NCBI GenBank assembly: GCA_027214385.1
Contig: JAPVXR010000019.1
Location: 1-64,000, forward strand
DNA length: 64,000 nucleotides
Direction: 5' to 3'
Source: Cryomorphaceae bacterium 1068
GTDB taxonomy: Bacteria > Bacteroidota > Bacteroidia > Flavobacteriales_D > Cryomorphaceae
Under the pieces are notes generated by a model. It saw only the letters and a list, made by a program, of their open reading frames with translations. It made no database searches and was not told where the DNA came from. This document shows, in pieces, positions 14,883-23,610 of this stretch (position 1 is its first letter; every line of letters begins with the position of its first letter). A program made the translations under genes and the position numbers.

Positions 14883-15898
14883 GCACGCCAGTAAGTAGAC
14901 CGTTTAAGATATTGTCCATCGATGGTGGTGGTATCAAAGGGCTGTACAGCGCAACATTGCTCGCAAGACTTGAAGAAAAGGCTGGCAAGAAGGCAGGCGA
15001 ATGCTTTGATATGATTTGCGGGACATCAACCGGTGGCCTCATAGCCTTAGGAGTGGCATCTGGAAAACAGGCTGAAGACTTGGCCGAATTATATTCAGAA
15101 CACGGGAAAAGCATTTTTCCCACAAATAATTATCGCTTTGTCAGGTTCTTTCAATCTAAACTTCAAAGCCTCAAGCAAACATTGTTTTGGGGGAAATATT
15201 CAGCCACACAATTAAGAATGCAGCTGACAAGCACATTCAAGGACAAAAAATTAGGTGAACTCGATAATCTGGTTTGTATTCCAAGCTTTAATTTAACTTC
15301 TGGAATGCCTCGTATTTTCAAGTTTCCGCATAAGGAAGGAGGGTTCTTTATGGACAAAGAAATTCCATTGGTTGATGCTGCCTTGGCAACTTCAGCTGCT
15401 CCAACATATTTACCAATACACGAATATAACGACACAATGTTTGTCGATGGTGGTGTCTGGGCAAATAACCCTTCACTGTGCGGATTGCTAGAGGCTCTGA
15501 AGTTTTTTGTAGGTGAAGAAAAGGAGTATACACATGTTGAAATACTTTCAATTGCTAGTATATCTCAAGCTAGCGGATGGGCAGCTAAATCACGCAAGAG
15601 AAGGTCATTTATCGGTTGGAAGTCGAGGCTTATCCAGACATCCATGGATGGGCAGGCCTTTTTCACTCATTTCTTTCTTCAAAATGCAATAAACAGAATT
15701 GATTCAAGAGCGAAGTATGTAAGGATAGAGTCCCCAAAGCTTTCAAGCGAACAAATGAAAGTCCTCGAAATGGATAGAGCTGACAAAAAAGCTTTGGCAA
15801 CCCTTAAATCCTTGGGAAATCAAGATGGATTTACAAATGCAAACAAAGCTGAAGTAATGCACTTTTTTAACACATCAAAAACCTATAAAACTGTATAA
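14879..15898 (+). CDS. capV: CBASS effector: patatin-like phospholipase (CapV type)
   Basis: A 339-residue patatin phospholipase. All catalytic parts are visible: oxyanion hole DGGGIKG (15-21), nucleophile motif GTSTG with S50, and the catalytic Asp in VDGGVW (D190). Known CapV enzymes are activated by a cyclic dinucleotide and degrade inner-membrane phospholipids, which kills the infected cell. The start must be TTG at 14879: an in-frame stop lies at 14870-14872, and the first ATG would remove the oxyanion hole. The TTG overlaps the DUF2188 stop, and the CD-NTase begins one base after this stop. The context with CD-NTase and E2-like genes makes the effector role strong. Confidence 0.9.
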   Translation: MSTPVSRPFKILSIDGGGIKGLYSATLLARLEEKAGKKAGECFDMICGTSTGGLIALGVASGKQAEDLAELYSEHGKSIFPTNNYRFVRFFQSKLQSLKQTLFWGKYSATQLRMQLTSTFKDKKLGELDNLVCIPSFNLTSGMPRIFKFPHKEGGFFMDKEIPLVDAALATSAAPTYLPIHEYNDTMFVDGGVWANNPSLCGLLEALKFFVGEEKEYTHVEILSIASISQASGWAAKSRKRRSFIGWKSRLIQTSMDGQAFFTHFFLQNAINRIDSRAKYVRIESPKLSSEQMKVLEMDRADKKALATLKSLGNQDGFTNANKAEVMHFFNTSKTYKTV

Positions 15899-15899
15899 T

Positions 15900-16916
15900 A
15901 TGTCAAATTGCCACAACCTTTTTCAAACCTTCAATGGTAACTTAAACATTAAGCCTGCCAAAAAAACAAACCTGATGACCTCAAGAGATACTCTCAGAGA
16001 TAGAATCAGAACACATTTCAAAGAAAAACATAATAAGTACACTCCTTTTTTTAAAGGACAAGGTTCTTACTCTTTGGGTACTATGATTCGTACGAAAGAT
16101 GACACTTGCGACTTAGATAATGGAGTATACTTTTTTCCTAAGCCAGGTGAAACAGGTACAACACTTCAAAAATGGGTTTGGGAGGCCGTTGAAAACGCTA
16201 CATCGGTAAAACCCCAACACAGGCAAAGGTGCATTAGAGTTATTTACGCAAATGACTATCACATTGATTTACCGGTTTATTTTAAACTCAGCAAAACTGA
16301 CGATAACGAAAAGCCACATTTAGCTGTTAAGAATAGTGAATGGGCCTTGAGTGACCCCAAAGAATTCAGTCTGTGGTTCAATGAAATAAAAGATGCCAAT
16401 GGCCAACTTATTCGGATTGTTAGGTACCTTAAAGCATGGTGTGATAATAGATCGAACAAAATGCCAAATGGACTGACAATGACGGTCCTTGCAGCCCGAT
16501 TAATTGAATACGACGACCGAGATGATGTTTGTTTGAGAAACACGATTAAAAAAATTGAATCCAACTTAAGAGCAAATTGGTCTTGCGTGATGCCAACAAC
16601 CCCTAACGACGACTTACTTGCAAACTTTAGCGGAAGCAGAGAATACTTCTTGGACTCAATAAGATCACTCATTGAAGATGCTGATAAGGCGATTGAATCA
16701 GAAGAAAATCAACTTAGAGCAAGTAAACTTTGGAGAAAATACTTGGGGTCTTACTTCCCTGAAGGTGAAGATAGAAATGTGGATAAGCAAGAATCGATTT
16801 TGGTAGCAACGGCAGCCTCTATTCTGGCTGGAAAGGCAAAGCTCAACAATTCAGGTCAAATACAAGAAAACAGTGGGGTGAGCCATATGCCTCACAAAAA
16901 TTATGGTGGAGAATGA
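15900..16916 (+). CDS. CBASS cyclic-oligonucleotide synthase (CD-NTase)
   Basis: A 338-residue cGAS/DncV-like nucleotidyltransferase. Catalytic elements: the G55-S56 motif in GQGSYSLGT, the metal-binding pair D71-L-D73 in CDLDNGVYF, and the third Asp D123 in YHIDLPVYF. A helical C-terminal domain follows (about 180-320). On infection these enzymes make cyclic di- or trinucleotides that activate the adjacent effector; the product here cannot be read from sequence. It ends in the tail KNYGGE, which may matter for conjugation by the adjacent E2-like protein. It starts directly after the phospholipase gene and overlaps the E2-like gene by 4 bases (ATGA). Confidence 0.9.
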   Translation: MSNCHNLFQTFNGNLNIKPAKKTNLMTSRDTLRDRIRTHFKEKHNKYTPFFKGQGSYSLGTMIRTKDDTCDLDNGVYFFPKPGETGTTLQKWVWEAVENATSVKPQHRQRCIRVIYANDYHIDLPVYFKLSKTDDNEKPHLAVKNSEWALSDPKEFSLWFNEIKDANGQLIRIVRYLKAWCDNRSNKMPNGLTMTVLAARLIEYDDRDDVCLRNTIKKIESNLRANWSCVMPTTPNDDLLANFSGSREYFLDSIRSLIEDADKAIESEENQLRASKLWRKYLGSYFPEGEDRNVDKQESILVATAASILAGKAKLNNSGQIQENSGVSHMPHKNYGGE

Positions 16917-17362
16917 GATTTAACCCTAAGAATAGAGTAAACCCTGTAGTAGTTGTTAGTAAACAAATGGCTCTGGTGAGAAGGCATTATGAGCATCTCA
17001 ATTGCACTGTAAAAGGTTCAATACTGTATTGCTACGGGAGCTATAGACCAACCGAGGAATCAGATACTTACCAATATCGAATAAAATATAATCCTAGTTC
17101 AATCCCAGTTGTGCATGTAATAAGCCCAAAAATTGAATACAATGATGACATACACATGTACCCACAAGACAACTCATTATGTCTTTATCATAAGACAGAT
17201 TTAGAATGGGACAGCACTACAAATTTACACGATACAATAATTCCTTGGACTCATGAATGGTTTGTTTTTTACGAATTGTACCTGTTAAAAGGAGAATGGC
17301 TTCACCCTTTTGTATCTCATGGAAAAGACCAAAAAATAGTTAGTCCTAAAAAATTGAATTGA
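16913..17362 (+). CDS. CBASS stand-alone E2-like protein (type II-short)
   Basis: A 149-residue E2 (ubiquitin-conjugating-like) protein. The signature HMYPQDNSLCLYH places the candidate catalytic Cys at C90, followed by the conserved tail PWTHEWFVFYELYLLKGEW and HP. No E1 or JAB gene follows, which is the type II-short arrangement, whereas full type II systems carry an E1-E2 fusion (Cap2) and Cap3. In CBASS the E2 module is known to modify or prime the CD-NTase. The 4-base overlap with the CD-NTase gene indicates one transcript. The next gene is convergent, so this is the operon end. Confidence 0.85.
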   Translation: MRFNPKNRVNPVVVVSKQMALVRRHYEHLNCTVKGSILYCYGSYRPTEESDTYQYRIKYNPSSIPVVHVISPKIEYNDDIHMYPQDNSLCLYHKTDLEWDSTTNLHDTIIPWTHEWFVFYELYLLKGEWLHPFVSHGKDQKIVSPKKLN

Positions 17363-17502
17363 GAGCTATGTAGGCGTCATCGATAAGCTGGTTTGAAGGC
17401 AGCAATTTTTTAATAAAACTAGCATATTGAGCTGTGTTTTTATTTAAGTGCATGTACGCAGAGCGATACGCACTTTCCCTAATTGAGCAATACGCGCTGT
17501 CT

Positions 17503-18321
17503 CTAAAAAATCCTTCTTCTTCTGCTGATCTTCCGATTGGTCAAAGCTGCAAAAGCACGGTTTGCAGCTTGTTTTCTTTCGATCTCCATTCTTTTTAAAC
17601 GCCCTTGCTCCTCTACAACTACCTGCTTCCAGAAGATATATGATCGCTTGAAAAATTCGCAATTGATTACGTTTTCTATAAATGGTTTCCGAGAAAACTC
17701 GGCTATGTACATTTCAAATCCAAAGTTTGACCTTATGGGCAGTAAGCAATAGAGATTCTGTTTTATTTTCAAATGAGGATCATCGGCCAGTGTACCTCTT
17801 CCAAAATCCAGTATGACGGGAACTTCAGATTCGACCCAAGCCTTTGGAAAAACTTCCTCAGGAAAATCAGTACTGTAAATCCTTTCTTTCACTGTCATGG
17901 CATCTTTCATCCCTTTCAAAAATCTGGGGAAGTCTCTTTTAAGCCTTGTGCCATCTACTATCCAAACCATTCGCTTGTAAAAGGCCTCGCGTGATCGCTG
18001 TTCTTCTGGCTTGATGTAAGAGTGCTGAAACTCTAATACCAGGCCATCCTTAGCTCTAACATCGGCAATGTGCTTTTCTCCACTTTTTGGATCGGTGTGG
18101 ATTTCCTCTTGCCATTCCTCCGGGAACTTATTCTTCCAGTTTCGGTGCCATTCGGTTTCGTTCTCCCACCAAGGATCGCAATTTCTCTTTCCCTTATGGG
18201 CCCAATGGTTGATTTTTACTTCGCCGCATTTGGCAATCAATTCTGAGCCGCAGCTAGGACAAAATCCCCTAGAGCCATTTGCTGCTTCGGTTTTTTCGCC
18301 ATTGATAAGTGCGTATTTCAT
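17503..18321 (-). CDS. CoiA-like competence/nuclease protein
   Basis: A 272-residue CoiA-family protein. The N-terminus carries a small zinc-binding region (CPSC at 21-24 with later C/H residues, INHWAHK). The nuclease-like core follows: WHRNWKNKFPEEWQEEIH, then D87 in HIADVRA and E97-F-Q99 in VLEFQHSYI, with the family's R...YKRMVWIVDG strand. The C-terminus is basic and ends RRRRIF. CoiA proteins promote recombination during natural transformation in Gram-positive bacteria; in Bacteroidota the role is unproven. It is convergent with the CBASS operon and probably marks the island's edge. Confidence 0.75.
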   Translation of the reverse strand: MKYALINGEKTEAANGSRGFCPSCGSELIAKCGEVKINHWAHKGKRNCDPWWENETEWHRNWKNKFPEEWQEEIHTDPKSGEKHIADVRAKDGLVLEFQHSYIKPEEQRSREAFYKRMVWIVDGTRLKRDFPRFLKGMKDAMTVKERIYSTDFPEEVFPKAWVESEVPVILDFGRGTLADDPHLKIKQNLYCLLPIRSNFGFEMYIAEFSRKPFIENVINCEFFKRSYIFWKQVVVEEQGRLKRMEIERKQAANRAFAALTNRKISRRRRIF

Positions 18322-18413
18322 TGGGCTGAGCTTTTTATTATCCCGCTCACCTTCGAGTGGTTGTTGTTCTTGTTAGAGTTAAATTCAAATATACCGAACT
18401 ATCCCCAAAACCC

Positions 18414-18421
18414 TACTTTTG
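18414..18421 (+). promoter_or_regulatory. -7 box TACTTTTG, near-leaderless start
   Basis: TACTTTTG fits the Bacteroidota -7 consensus TAnnTTTG exactly and sits only four bases upstream of the ATG at 18426. Transcription from it would give a leaderless or almost leaderless mRNA. No clear -33 TTG at normal spacing was found, which lowers confidence. Confidence 0.4.
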
Positions 18422-18425
18422 CCGC

Positions 18426-19508
18426 ATGAAACAGTTTGGTCTATTCGCGAGCCTTCTTCTATTGGGATCAACCCTTTTCGGGCAGGCAGGGGTGTACGAC
18501 AGAGATTTTAAGCGGCCGCCGAGCATTGATTTGGATCATCTCGACTCGGTGAAGGAGGTGAGGATATCGGAGACTTGGGCGGGCGCGATGAGCCGCGAGC
18601 CAATCAAGAAGCCCGGTTTTTTGGATATAGTCGCTGTACTGGACACGGCACAGCGTCTGGTAAGCTTCGATCAATACAATCCAACTGCGAGTGAAGTAAC
18701 CGATTCCTATCAGTTTTTATACGCAACCGATGGCAAGGTGCGCATCGAGCAAGTATACAGTTCCACGCCCAAGAGTCATCAATGGATTCTTCGCGATTCG
18801 CTGCTACAAGAAGTGAAATTGCTGAAAGGGACGAAGAAAAAACTCAAGGCCCATTGGATCTACACCTATCGGGACGATACGCTGATTACCTCCATCGTGA
18901 AGTACGATAAGAACGGGTATGTGAAGTACCAATACGATTATGAGTATTCCGAAGAGAATCAACTGACCCGCAAAACCATTGCCGAAAGGGGCAAACCCAC
19001 CCGATGGCTGGAGGCTACCTACGATGATGAGGGAAACTTGGTGGGGTATAGAAATGATGATGACCGAAAGTCCCAATCGGGAAGTCAGGTAGCGATCGTG
19101 CGCGATTCTTCCGATCAGGTTTCTTTCGTGAGTTACCAAAGCAGGAGGGGAGAGAACCTCCGCTGGGAATATGAATACAACGAAGCTGAACTACTCGTCA
19201 AAGCAACTCTTATAAATGCTGAGGGGAAAGAAGAACGGTGCATAGAATACCTCTACGACACCGAAGGCAATGAGGTGCGGAAAACCATCATTGAGAAGAA
19301 AAAGGAAAAACAAAGGCGCGACCTGGAATACGATGAGAAGGGAAATGTGACCGCCGTGCGCTACTACCGCAGGTTTATGGGCAATTTGGATTTGACCTTT
19401 TACTATTTCTACACTTACGACGAGGCAGGCAGGCTGATCAAAAAAGACTACTGGAACAAAGACTACGGCCAGCGCAAACGGTGGGATTATGAGTATGTGT
19501 TGTATTGA
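18426..19508 (+). CDS. secreted YD/RHS-like repeat protein (paralog A)
   Basis: About 360 residues. The ATG at 18426 is chosen because it gives a signal peptide (MKQFGLFASLLLLGSTLFGQ). The mature part is a run of tyrosine- and charge-rich beta-strand repeats (YTYRDDTLITSIVKYDKNGY, YQYDYEYSEENQLTRKTI, YDDEGNLVGYRND, LEYDEKGNVTAVRYY) like YD/RHS repeats, without an RHS core or toxin tail. It is one of three paralogs here (also 26562-27653 and 53307-54371) that share length, signal peptide and a Y-E-Y ending. Probably a periplasmic or surface beta-solenoid. Function unknown. Confidence 0.75.
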   Translation: MKQFGLFASLLLLGSTLFGQAGVYDRDFKRPPSIDLDHLDSVKEVRISETWAGAMSREPIKKPGFLDIVAVLDTAQRLVSFDQYNPTASEVTDSYQFLYATDGKVRIEQVYSSTPKSHQWILRDSLLQEVKLLKGTKKKLKAHWIYTYRDDTLITSIVKYDKNGYVKYQYDYEYSEENQLTRKTIAERGKPTRWLEATYDDEGNLVGYRNDDDRKSQSGSQVAIVRDSSDQVSFVSYQSRRGENLRWEYEYNEAELLVKATLINAEGKEERCIEYLYDTEGNEVRKTIIEKKKEKQRRDLEYDEKGNVTAVRYYRRFMGNLDLTFYYFYTYDEAGRLIKKDYWNKDYGQRKRWDYEYVLY

Positions 19509-19540
19509 GGTGGATTGTGCGATAGTTCGCTTGTCTTGCG

Positions 19541-19630
19541 CTACTCTCTTTTGAGCGTATCCCCCCCTTGCGAAACAAACAAGCTCATGACCACAAGCCC
19601 CGTAAAGAGAAAGAACTCTTTCAAGTTGGC
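19541..19630 (-). pseudogene. PqiA C-terminal remnant (copy 1)
   Basis: The reverse strand reads NLKEFFLFTGLVVMSLFVSQ, then GGDTLKRE and a stop. This matches the end of the intact PqiA-domain gene at 58297 (KLNEGFFLFTGFVLLSLFIS). Upstream the frame breaks. Only the last ~30 codons survive. The remaining ~270 bases up to the next gene hold nothing recognisable. Confidence 0.7.
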
Positions 19631-19909
19631 TTTATCACCTCATCACGATCACGTTCTGTTTGTAGTTAATTCCAACCATTCTCGTTCAAAGTCAAGCCAA
19701 TGGTTTGAGGTATAAGTCGCTACAAGAGCCTGAGAAATTTGGAGATCATTGTTTTTCGTTTACGGTGAAGGGAGGGTTGTGTGCTGGATTGCATCACAAT
19801 AATGCAGAAATTCCTATTTTGTAATGTCTTAATGTATTGCGTATTCTTGATAGGATGAAAATCCGGCAATAGCTGGTATCAATCACGCTAACCAATTGTG
19901 AAAACCGAA

Positions 19910-21577
19910 ATGCGATTCAACGTTGTCCTCACTTTATTGTCCTCACTTGTATTAGTCCAATCGATTTTTTCGCAGGATCCTATTTGGGATTGGGCCGAAT
20001 CTAACAGCGGCTTCAGCAGTGAATATGCCAATGCGGTTTGTACCGATGCGAATGGATATGTGTATGTCACCGGAACTTTTTTAGGCGCTTCCACCACCAT
20101 CGGAGACATTACCTTGTACAATACGGGGGAGGGAAGTTTGGATATTTTTATCGCCAAATACGATTCGTCGGGCGAAGTGATCTGGGCAATAAACGAGGGC
20201 GGAGCAGCTGCCGATTGGGCTTACGGCATTTGCACGGACCTTTCAGGAAATGTCTTTATCACGGGATATTTTCAAAGTCCTACTTTTTCCATTGGGACAA
20301 CTGAGTTCAGCAATAACTCAACCTATAGCACGTGCTACGACATCTATATCGCAAAGTACGATTCTGACGGCAATTTTTTATGGGCCAAAAGCCCCGAAGG
20401 ACAGGGTTGTGAGCAAGCGAAAAGCGTTGCCACCGACTCCCAAGGAAATGTTTATATGACAGGTTATTATTGGAATGGTGCCATCACTTTTGGCGACCTG
20501 ACGTTGATTAATCAGGCGGGGAGTTTTGACGGTTTTATAACCAAGTATGACCCCGATGGAAATGAGGTTTGGGCCAAACGAATCGGAGGTCCATCTATTG
20601 ATTTATGCGAAGATGTCTTTGTTGATGGACAGGACAATATCTTGGTAACCGGATCTTTCGAAAATGCCGCACAGTTTGGCGACAATACAATAGTAAGTCC
20701 CAACGAGTCCACCTACCAGGAAATCTTTGCGGCAAAATTTGATTCGGATGGTAATAACATCTGGGCACACTGCGCAGTTGTGCCTTTCTTCGGAAACTAT
20801 GCTTCGGGAAATGGAATAGCATCAGACTCAGAAGGGAATGTATATATAACAGGTTACTTTCAATACTCGCTTGCATTCGGGGAGGATACCTTAGGTACCG
20901 CCCCAGGAACCAGAGCCATATTTTTGGCAAAATTCGATCCCGATGGCACCCCCTTATGGGGAAGAACTCCCGGAGGAACGGGCAATGACTACGGTGTTGA
21001 TGTCTGTGTAGATGCGGATGACCACGTCTTTGTAGCCGGCTATTTCTCCAGTTCCTTCCTTAATTTCGGCGATTATCCTTTGATTAATTCAAATACAGGA
21101 TACAATGAAATATACATAGCTGCTTACAATGCAAGTGGTGATGCCCTATGGGCAAATTCTATGGGAGGACAGGATCATGATTATGGAATGAACTTAGCCA
21201 GTGGATTGAATAACGACGTTTATTTGGCGGGCTACTTCGGGAGTTATTCCCTCGACTTTTCGGCTAACCCGGTGGTCAATTCCGGTAGCCATGATTTCTA
21301 TCTGGCAAAATTGACTTATGATGCTGCGCTCAACGCGTCAAGCTTGGATGAGCCCAATGAAGTCGGTGTGTTTCCCAATCCTTTTTACAATACGGTTAAC
21401 GTTCAGTCTGATGGCCCCACTGTCATTGAGATTTTTGATGTTTCGTCGAGAAAAGTTTTTGAACAACGGTTTATCAATACCTCTGCTTTTGATCTAAGGG
21501 AATTATCGAGTGGCGTTTATGTGTACAAGATAAACCGACGGGGAACGGTTTCTACTGGTAAATTGATCAAAGAGTAG
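19910..21577 (+). CDS. T9SS-sorted secreted SBBP-repeat protein
   Basis: About 555 residues. The ATG at 19910 is preferred over the GTG at 19898, since both lead into the signal peptide (VVLTLLSSLVLVQSIFSQ). The mature part carries about eight beta-propeller/SBBP repeats of the form 'D-x-x-G-N-V-Y-V-TGYF...FIAKYDSDG-x-x-xWA'. The last ~75 residues are a type A T9SS sorting domain: VGVFPNPFYNTVNVQS, VIEIFDVSSRKVFEQ, DLRELSSGVYVYKI and a basic end. Such proteins are exported by the type IX system and surface-bound. The gene is flanked on both sides by fragments of a PqiA gene tail. Confidence 0.85.
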   Translation: MRFNVVLTLLSSLVLVQSIFSQDPIWDWAESNSGFSSEYANAVCTDANGYVYVTGTFLGASTTIGDITLYNTGEGSLDIFIAKYDSSGEVIWAINEGGAAADWAYGICTDLSGNVFITGYFQSPTFSIGTTEFSNNSTYSTCYDIYIAKYDSDGNFLWAKSPEGQGCEQAKSVATDSQGNVYMTGYYWNGAITFGDLTLINQAGSFDGFITKYDPDGNEVWAKRIGGPSIDLCEDVFVDGQDNILVTGSFENAAQFGDNTIVSPNESTYQEIFAAKFDSDGNNIWAHCAVVPFFGNYASGNGIASDSEGNVYITGYFQYSLAFGEDTLGTAPGTRAIFLAKFDPDGTPLWGRTPGGTGNDYGVDVCVDADDHVFVAGYFSSSFLNFGDYPLINSNTGYNEIYIAAYNASGDALWANSMGGQDHDYGMNLASGLNNDVYLAGYFGSYSLDFSANPVVNSGSHDFYLAKLTYDAALNASSLDEPNEVGVFPNPFYNTVNVQSDGPTVIEIFDVSSRKVFEQRFINTSAFDLRELSSGVYVYKINRRGTVSTGKLIKE

Positions 21578-21636
21578 TATTTAGGATAAGAACAAAGGCG
21601 CAGAACTATTATTAGCCCCTGCTTGCTAACGCTTTT

Positions 21637-21753
21637 TCAGATTAACGCCTTCTCCGTATCCATCCGCTGCGAAACAAACAAGCTCATCACTACAAACCCC
21701 GTAAACAGAAAAAACCCTTCGTTGAGTTTTGATTCGTTGGTGGTGAGGATAAA
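21637..21753 (-). pseudogene. PqiA C-terminal remnant (copy 2)
   Basis: The reverse strand reads ILTTNESKLNEGFFLFTGFV, then VMSLFVSQRMDTEKALI and a stop. The match to the end of the intact gene (ILTTNHSKLNEGFFLFTGFV) is nearly residue for residue. Upstream of this the frame carries unrelated sequence. It is closer to the intact copy than the remnant at 19541. No other gene is visible between 21578 and 21874. Confidence 0.8.
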
Positions 21754-21874
21754 TGACACTGCTTTTTTTGGTGACTGATATGTACCAAGGAATCGAACAA
21801 GATACTTCCTGTAATGTGCAGAGAATCGATTTGTCATCACTTGCCGCCTACCAAAGCGGAAAATGTTCTTTACT

Positions 21875-22600
21875 TCAACTTACCAAAACCGCATACCCCG
21901 AATCCAAGGCATCCCTATTTTTGAGGAATCCGTAGCGCTTTTCCCAGTTGCCCGACTCCAAGTCTTCGCGAAGTTTACTCAGCCCGCTTTCTGTTTCTTT
22001 TATTTTGGTGAAGGTGGAAATGGCCTGCCTTACTTCGGGTAGGAGATAGGCTTCGGGCCTTCGCCAGTAGGCATAGGCAAAACCATCGGTGCAGTCGTGG
22101 GGTATAGGCACGGGTATGCGCTTCATCGGGCCGAGGTGCTTTTCTATTTCCTCGAAAGAGGGAAAGATGGCCCGATCGATCGCGAGAATCTCGGGGAAGT
22201 AATCTTGGGCAAGCCAACACCCGGCATGGTGCGGATCCCAAGTCAAGAGGAGTTGCCGTCGCGAGACGCGCTTCATTTCCTCCAGTCCTTTTGCCATGTC
22301 TTTCCAGTGGTGGAGGGTGAGCATGGCCATAGAAAGGTCGAATTCATTAAGGCCGAAAGGGAGATCTTCTGCCGACGCCTGCACCACTGGAGCGGCACCT
22401 TCGGGGCGTTGAGCAATCATGGTGGCAGAAGGTTCCACGGCAGTAAGGTTACGTTGAGGTGGCTCATACGAACCCGCTCCTGCACCTATGTTGAGAATGG
22501 TTTTGGCATCGCCGATTTCTTTCCAAATGGTCGCTTCTATCCGCGGATCGGGTTTTCTCAGGTCGCTGTAATTGATGCCTATTCGGTCGTAGAGGGACAT
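21875..22600 (-). CDS. class I SAM-dependent methyltransferase
   Basis: About 241 residues from the ATG at 22600 (MSLYDRIGINYSDLRKPDPR); an earlier in-frame ATG adds 14 residues. The Rossmann core is clear: motif I ILNIGAGAGSYEP (SAM-binding glycine loop), acidic end of strand 2 in LTAVEPSATM, motif around QASAEDLPFGLNEFDLSMAM and LHHWKD. This matches the Methyltransf_11 type. The C-terminal ~100 residues (GFAYAYWRRPEAYLLPE) probably bind the substrate. Substrate unknown; no biosynthetic neighbours. Transcribed away from the 160-residue secreted protein. Confidence 0.85.
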   Translation of the reverse strand: MSLYDRIGINYSDLRKPDPRIEATIWKEIGDAKTILNIGAGAGSYEPPQRNLTAVEPSATMIAQRPEGAAPVVQASAEDLPFGLNEFDLSMAMLTLHHWKDMAKGLEEMKRVSRRQLLLTWDPHHAGCWLAQDYFPEILAIDRAIFPSFEEIEKHLGPMKRIPVPIPHDCTDGFAYAYWRRPEAYLLPEVRQAISTFTKIKETESGLSKLREDLESGNWEKRYGFLKNRDALDSGYAVLVS

Positions 22601-22919
22601 AGGGATGGTATTGGTAATTAAAGGTACTCCTTTACTTTTCATCCCGCCCGCCGAATGTACTTGCTTGGCTGCGTTAGAACGTTTCGCTCAGTTGCCATCC
22701 CGCGATACTTCCTTTTCTCCTTTCACCAAAAAGGGCAATCACAAAATCACCCAGTCGGGCGGAAAGCTAGATCTTCACTCGATTTTTAGCTATTACTTGC
22801 GTCCGATCCAAGGGGCAAGGCTGAATTCATTTACCCATTCAGACAAACGCAATGGATCGGAGCATTTTCTAGAAGATTTTGGCTTCATATTTGTTTTGAT
22901 TGTACTAAAACATACAGCC

Positions 22920-23402
22920 ATGAAGACTACAGCCCTTTTTATTGCCACACTATTTTTTGTTTCTATTGGCTTTAGCCAAGTTGATGAAATGGAGGCTTAC
23001 GAAGCTTTTCAATTCAAGATCAACGAATTTCGCGAATTGGTGGAGACTAATGGGACCTTGATGGTCGATGCTGACAAAGAAACCGTGGGCATCCTCGCCG
23101 ATGAGATCAGAAAGATGAGTAAGGAATTGAGCCAGGATGTAGGAGAGGTATTCAAGTGCTCGAATCCCGATTTCGGTAAAAAGCTGGCTATGTCGTATGC
23201 CTATGCGGGGGTCTCACCCGTGCTCAGCAATTTGTATTACAATCGAGCTTTTGTCAATGATGTTTGCCCCGAAGAGAAAAGCAGGTACAGCTATGACTTG
23301 GATCGGATCAGGCATTTGGCTTGGAGATATAAGGTATCTTCGGTTCAGGAGAAGAATGCCGAATTCTTATCTGAGATGTTGGAAACCGCGGCCATACTTT
23401 AA
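22920..23402 (+). CDS. secreted helical protein, unknown function
   Basis: 160 residues from the ATG at 22920, which begins a signal peptide (MKTTALFIATLFFVSIGFSQ). The longer upstream reading to 22605 lacks plausible content and is rejected. The mature part is mostly helical (YEAFQFKINEFRELVETNGT, GILADEIRKMSKELSQDVGE) with two cysteines (FKCSNPDF, VCPEEK) that could form a disulfide. No family is recognised. Periplasmic location is inferred. Confidence 0.6.
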   Translation: MKTTALFIATLFFVSIGFSQVDEMEAYEAFQFKINEFRELVETNGTLMVDADKETVGILADEIRKMSKELSQDVGEVFKCSNPDFGKKLAMSYAYAGVSPVLSNLYYNRAFVNDVCPEEKSRYSYDLDRIRHLAWRYKVSSVQEKNAEFLSEMLETAAIL

Positions 23403-23610
23403 GCCGCGGGTCTCGATGAGTCGTGTATTCCAAAAGATCACCGTGCTGTCGATGAAGTGCAGTACAAATAGCATCAAGAGTCGAAAAGCGAATGGCATGG
23501 ACTTACCGGAGGATAGATATAGAACCCATTAAACTCTGGCGAAGCGTAGGTTATGTTTCCCTGCGCTCATTTATTCGTCCTCTTGCCAACGCAATAAGCG
23601 AACTACTCAA

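Noticed and set aside
6811..17362. Prophage or integrated element with att sites
   Set aside because: No integrase, transposase, capsid or tail gene and no tRNA-adjacent direct repeats were seen at the island edges.
22605..22919. Extended N-terminus for the secreted protein at 22920
   Set aside because: The extension has no signal or domain, while the internal ATG begins a clean signal peptide.
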